This document shows, piece after piece, positions 61,808 through 64,000 of a stretch of DNA of 64,000 nucleotides. Origin of the DNA: CAYYUA01 sp964542585 (GTDB lineage: Bacteria > Bacteroidota > Bacteroidia > CAILMK01 > CAYYUA01); assembly GCA_964542585.1 (NCBI GenBank), contig CAZIUI010000012.1, positions 22,551-86,550 on the forward strand, in the 5' to 3' direction. The notes beneath the pieces were generated by a model. That model searched no databases, had not been told where the DNA came from, and saw only the letters and a program-made list of their open reading frames with translations. The first letter of the stretch is position 1, and each line of letters starts with the position of its first letter. Made by a program: the position numbers and the translations under genes.

Positions 61808-62347
61808 CTATGTTTCTTTTTCTACTTGCATGTAATTAAGATGAACAGGCGTATTCCGCCCAAATATCTTTACGATAACTGTTAATTTTTTTTGTTCTTC
61901 ATTGATGTTGTCAATGAAACCACTAAAGCCGTTGAAGGGCCCGTCAATCACTTTAACAGATTCTCCAGTGTAAAAAGGGACTTCCATTTCCCCATCACTC
62001 TGTTGTAGGTCATCAACTTTCCCTAATATCCTGTTTATTTCTGCCTCTCGCAAGGGAGTTGGCTGGTCTCCTTCTCCTAGAAATTCAACTACACCGTTGG
62101 TATTTTTAAAGCAGTAATAAACTTCTGCTTCTAGTTGGGCCTCTACTATGATATAACCCGGATAAAAGTTTCTTTCTTTTGTAACTTTCTGTCCCTTCTT
62201 AAGTTGTACCACCTTTTCCATGGGTACAAGAATCTGATTAACATGACCAGACAATTTTTCCCGCTCCAGCTCCGTCTCCAATCGTTGTTGCACTTTTTTT
62301 TCTTGTCCACTTATTACGCGAACTACATACCACTTAAAATCGGACAT
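61808..62347 (-). CDS. nusG: Transcription factor NusG
   Basis: 179 residues. The N-terminal NGN domain binds polymerase (WYVVRVISGQEKKVQQRLE, 'RNFYPGYIIVE'); the C-terminal KOW domain ('FYTGESVKVIDGPFNGFSG') contacts Rho or uS10. 12 bases after secE. Confidence 0.97.
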   Translation of the reverse strand: MSDFKWYVVRVISGQEKKVQQRLETELEREKLSGHVNQILVPMEKVVQLKKGQKVTKERNFYPGYIIVEAQLEAEVYYCFKNTNGVVEFLGEGDQPTPLREAEINRILGKVDDLQQSDGEMEVPFYTGESVKVIDGPFNGFSGFIDNINEEQKKLTVIVKIFGRNTPVHLNYMQVEKET

Positions 62348-62359
62348 ACCGGAGGGGTA

Positions 62360-62557
62360 CTATTCAAAGATTGAATAAAAAACTTCAAATGCGTTCTGGA
62401 AGGCGGAATCCATAAGGAACACAATCAACGCAATGATAAGAGAAGCTACTAATACAACAACAGCACTACTCTGAAGCTCTTCCCACGAAGGCCAAGTAAC
62501 CTTGTAAAGCAACTCTTCAGAAGCAAGCTTAATGCCTTCCTTCATTCGGTTAAACAT
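62360..62557 (-). CDS. secE: Protein translocase subunit SecE
   Basis: 65 residues. One amphipathic helix with the motif ELLYKVTWPSWEEL and one membrane helix (AVVVLVASLIIALIVFLMDS). It clamps SecY. The ATG at 62557 (MFNRMKEG) is used; a longer open frame reaches into tRNA-Trp and is rejected. Confidence 0.96.
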   Translation of the reverse strand: MFNRMKEGIKLASEELLYKVTWPSWEELQSSAVVVLVASLIIALIVFLMDSAFQNAFEVFYSIFE

Positions 62558-62572
62558 AAACGCTTTTGTTTG

Positions 62573-62645
62573 CACGGGCGGAGGGGCTCGAACCCCCAAC
62601 CTACGGTTTTGGAGACCGTTGCTCTCCCAATTGAGCTACGCCCGT
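62573..62645 (-). tRNA. trpT: tRNA-Trp (CCA)
   Basis: 73-base cloverleaf. Acceptor stem ACGGGCG/CGCCCGT, discriminator G, anticodon stem ACGGT/ACCGT with loop CTCCAAA (anticodon CCA), and T arm GGGGG-TTCGAAC-CCC. The 3' CCA is not encoded. Placed between tuf and secE. Confidence 0.96.
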
Positions 62646-62669
62646 GTCCCTATTTAGTGATTTGCTAGT

Positions 62670-63857
62670 TTAGTCAATAATTTCAGTTACCTGACCTGCA
62701 CCAACAGTTTTCCCTCCTTCACGAACAGCGAAGCGTAGCCCTTTATTAAGGGCAACGGGATAAATGAGGTCTACCTCAATAGTTACGTTATCTCCAGGCA
62801 TAACCATTTCTACACCTTCCGGTAATTTAATAGTGCCTGTAACGTCCGTTGTTCGCAGGTAAAATTGCGGTCTATAGTTTTGGAAGAAAGGAGTATGCCG
62901 ACCTCCTTCATCTTTCTTAAGGATGTAAACCTCACCTTTGAACCTTGTATGGGGTGTTATGGATTTCGGGGCTGCCACAACCATTCCCCTTTTCACTTGG
63001 TCTTTCTCAATTCCCCTTAGTAGTAATCCAACGTTATCGCCTGCTTCCCCTTCATCAAGGATTTTACGGAACATTTCTACACCAGTTACCGTGGACTCTA
63101 GTGGTTTTTCACCCATACCCACAATTTCAATCTTGTCGTTGGTATGGATTACTCCTTTCTCAATACGCCCCGTAGCAACAGTTCCACGGCCAGTAATGGA
63201 GAATATATCTTCAATAGGCATCAAGAAGGATTGATCCTTGTCACGGGGAGGTAGAGGAATATAGCTGTCAATAGCCTCAATTAATTCTTTAATTGTATTG
63301 ATCCACTGATCTTCACCATTGAGTGCGCCAAGTGCTGATCCTTTTATAATGGCAGCATTGTCACCATCAAATTCGTAAAAACTTAACAATTCCCGAACTT
63401 CCATTTCTACAAGATCAATAAGCTCGGGGTCATCTACCATATCAACTTTGTTGAGGTAGGTAACAATTTCGGGAACGCCAACCTGACGAGCAAGCAGCAA
63501 ATGCTCACGGGTTTGTGGCATAGGGCCATCAGTAGCGGCTACTACCAGGATAGCACCATCCATTTGAGCAGCGCCAGTAACCATATTCTTTACGTAGTCT
63601 GCGTGTCCCGGGCAGTCTACGTGGGCGTAATGGCGGTTAGCTGTTTGATACTCAACGTGTGCGGTATTAATAGTAATACCCCGTTCTTTTTCTTCGGGAG
63701 CAATATCAATTGAATCAAATGACCGGTTATCTGCAAGACCCTCTTGGGCCAGATAAGTAGTCATTGCTGCCGTAAGTGTAGTTTTTCCGTGATCCACGTG
63801 GCCAATTGTTCCAATGTTCAAGTGTGGCTTACTGCGGTCAAATTTTTCTTTTGCCAT
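62670..63857 (-). CDS. tuf: Elongation factor Tu
   Basis: 395-residue GTPase that delivers aminoacyl-tRNA. P-loop GHVDHGKTT at 19-27, DCPGHADYVKNM, and the guanine-specificity site NKVDMVDD. Domain 2 shows 'FSITGRGTVATGRIEKGVIH'. It lies between tRNA-Thr and tRNA-Trp, probably transcribed with both. Confidence 0.98.
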   Translation of the reverse strand: MAKEKFDRSKPHLNIGTIGHVDHGKTTLTAAMTTYLAQEGLADNRSFDSIDIAPEEKERGITINTAHVEYQTANRHYAHVDCPGHADYVKNMVTGAAQMDGAILVVAATDGPMPQTREHLLLARQVGVPEIVTYLNKVDMVDDPELIDLVEMEVRELLSFYEFDGDNAAIIKGSALGALNGEDQWINTIKELIEAIDSYIPLPPRDKDQSFLMPIEDIFSITGRGTVATGRIEKGVIHTNDKIEIVGMGEKPLESTVTGVEMFRKILDEGEAGDNVGLLLRGIEKDQVKRGMVVAAPKSITPHTRFKGEVYILKKDEGGRHTPFFQNYRPQFYLRTTDVTGTIKLPEGVEMVMPGDNVTIEVDLIYPVALNKGLRFAVREGGKTVGAGQVTEIID

Positions 63858-63946
63858 AACTTTTAAACCTTCATGTTTTTAAAAAGATCCATACTATTAC
63901 TGAGCAATCCAAATTGCACTAGTTAAACGCTACCCGATTCAGCAAG

Positions 63947-64000
<54 letters not shown>

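Noticed and set aside
62558..62599. Longer secE start
   Set aside because: It would place coding sequence inside tRNA-Trp and adds a non-homologous N-terminus.
63858..63946. Separate tuf promoter
   Set aside because: No TAnnTTTG match on the minus strand; tuf is more likely co-transcribed with the upstream tRNA.

Overview
This window is a stretch of conserved core chromosome from a member of the Bacteroidota, most likely the Cytophagales side of the phylum; I cannot place the genus. Four things support this. There are type IX secretion system (T9SS) genes: a plug-family protein, a C25 sortase of the PorU2 type, and a giant type B (CHU_C/gliding-motility) cargo protein. Families typical of the phylum are present (GWxTD, DUF4920, DUF3467, DUF5103). 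Promoter-like sequences follow the Bacteroidota TTTG / TAnnTTTG pattern rather than TTGACA/TATAAT. Shine-Dalgarno sequences are mostly absent. No phage, insertion sequence, CRISPR array or rRNA was seen.

Layout. Positions 1-1710 hold the cut end of a PAS-domain protein, a small four-helix membrane protein with a palindromic operator-like site upstream, and a tiny lipoprotein. Positions 1893-10449 form a plus-strand run ending in a strong terminator: secA, deoC, a SPOR-domain protein, a T9SS plug-family protein, then a VWA protein with its MoxR/chelatase-type AAA+ ATPase. Positions 10619-17580 carry a GWxTD lipoprotein, a 740-bp poorly coding gap (a possible structured RNA and a decayed gene), and a 1652-residue secreted T9SS type B protein on the minus strand. 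Positions 18195-24193 are a minus-strand 2-oxoglutarate dehydrogenase operon with its own E3 (sucA-sucB-lpdA) plus a DUF4920 protein. Positions 24446-30841 hold porU2-like and pabB on the plus strand.

From 30871 to the right edge every gene is on the minus strand. In transcription order these are: tRNA-Thr, tuf, tRNA-Trp, secE, nusG, rplKAJL, rpoBC | DUF3467, rpsL-rpsG-fusA, the S10 cluster, the spc cluster (without map), the alpha cluster (infA to rplQ) | carA, eno and a divIC/ftsB-like gene. The classical rif, str, S10, spc and alpha operons are therefore fused head to tail over about 30 kb. The clear internal punctuation is a hairpin between rplL and rpoB, a terminator after rpoC, a well-formed promoter before rpsL, and a terminator after rplQ.

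Functionally the window joins protein synthesis and transcription machinery, Sec export (SecA, SecY, SecE) and pieces of the outer-membrane T9SS that acts downstream of Sec. I found no convincing new multi-gene system. The observations most worth following are RpoB carrying Asn at the position equivalent to E. coli His526 (rifampicin site), a perfect 10+10 palindrome centred about 42 bp upstream of a predicted start site, a candidate structured RNA near 12.1 kb, and the VWA/MoxR pair tied to the sec/T9SS gene run.
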